64,000 nt of DNA. Source: Amyelois transitella. Its lineage: Eukaryota; Arthropoda; Insecta; Lepidoptera; Pyralidae. The stretch is from positions 6,530,001 through 6,594,000 of the forward strand of contig NC_083517.1 in the NCBI RefSeq assembly GCF_032362555.1. Direction: 5' to 3'. Positions 63,854 through 64,000 of the stretch are shown one piece after another (within the stretch, counting starts at the first letter, position 1; every line of letters begins with the position of its first letter). The notes below the pieces were generated by a model. That model did no database searches. It was not told where the DNA came from and saw nothing but the letters and a program-made list of their open reading frames with translations. The position numbers were made by a program, and so were the translations under genes.

Positions 63854-64000
63854 CTGAAATATACGAAAGAAATATTAAAACATTAATAATACTATTTCTA
63901 CCATACTACTTTTAATATCTATAATATATAAAAATAAAACAATTTTCGTTTTCTCCACAAAGAAAGTTCATTGCAAATACCCCTAAATAATAATTTGTAT
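63854..64000. other. Intron of the carboxypeptidase homologue
   Basis: AT-rich intronic sequence upstream of the first visible exon. The next exon on the minus strand is outside the window. Confidence 0.6.

Overview
The window is eukaryotic and almost certainly lepidopteran (moth). It is AT-rich, its genes are split by short GT-AG introns, and its intergenic and intronic DNA is dense with repeats. These include a short interspersed repeat here called Rep-A (about 20 copies, ending in an ATGT-rich tail), short Helitrons beginning TC and ending CTAG, hAT elements with 8-bp target duplications, and fragments of several non-LTR retrotransposons. No species is assigned.

Six complete genes and one gene cut by the right edge could be rebuilt by joining exons in phase. 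They are glycoprotein hormone beta-5 (25665-27143, minus), complex I subunit NDUFC2 (31999-33795, plus), a ZAD/C2H2 zinc-finger protein (33972-37466, minus), aminoacylase-1 (40581-46589, minus), the centriole/cilium protein HYLS1 (53312-55273, plus), mitochondrial ribosomal protein bL4m (55534-56500, minus) and a RISC/SCPEP1-like serine carboxypeptidase homologue (59525-63853, minus, 5' end outside). NDUFC2/zinc finger and HYLS1/bL4m are tail-to-tail pairs with very short gaps. The genes are unrelated housekeeping, regulatory and hormone genes and form no operon or pathway.

The left 25 kb has no recognisable host gene. Its main object is a nearly complete DIRS-type tyrosine-recombinase retrotransposon (9492-14457). 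It has long inverted terminal repeats, gag-like, RT-RNase H-methyltransferase-like and tyrosine recombinase reading frames, and an internal complementary region that joins the complements of both ends. Around it are a TIR-bounded DNA element with a helix-turn-helix remnant, LINE remnants and several perfect palindromes.

The right half also holds a hAT element with a Helitron nested inside it (37598-38821), a second hAT with a surviving dimerisation domain (49403-50075), a 267-bp MITE, and a giant inverted repeat with two 549-bp arms (51625-52807). The carboxypeptidase homologue has lost its catalytic serine and histidine, so it looks like a pseudoenzyme. All calls come from reading the sequence; no database search was run.
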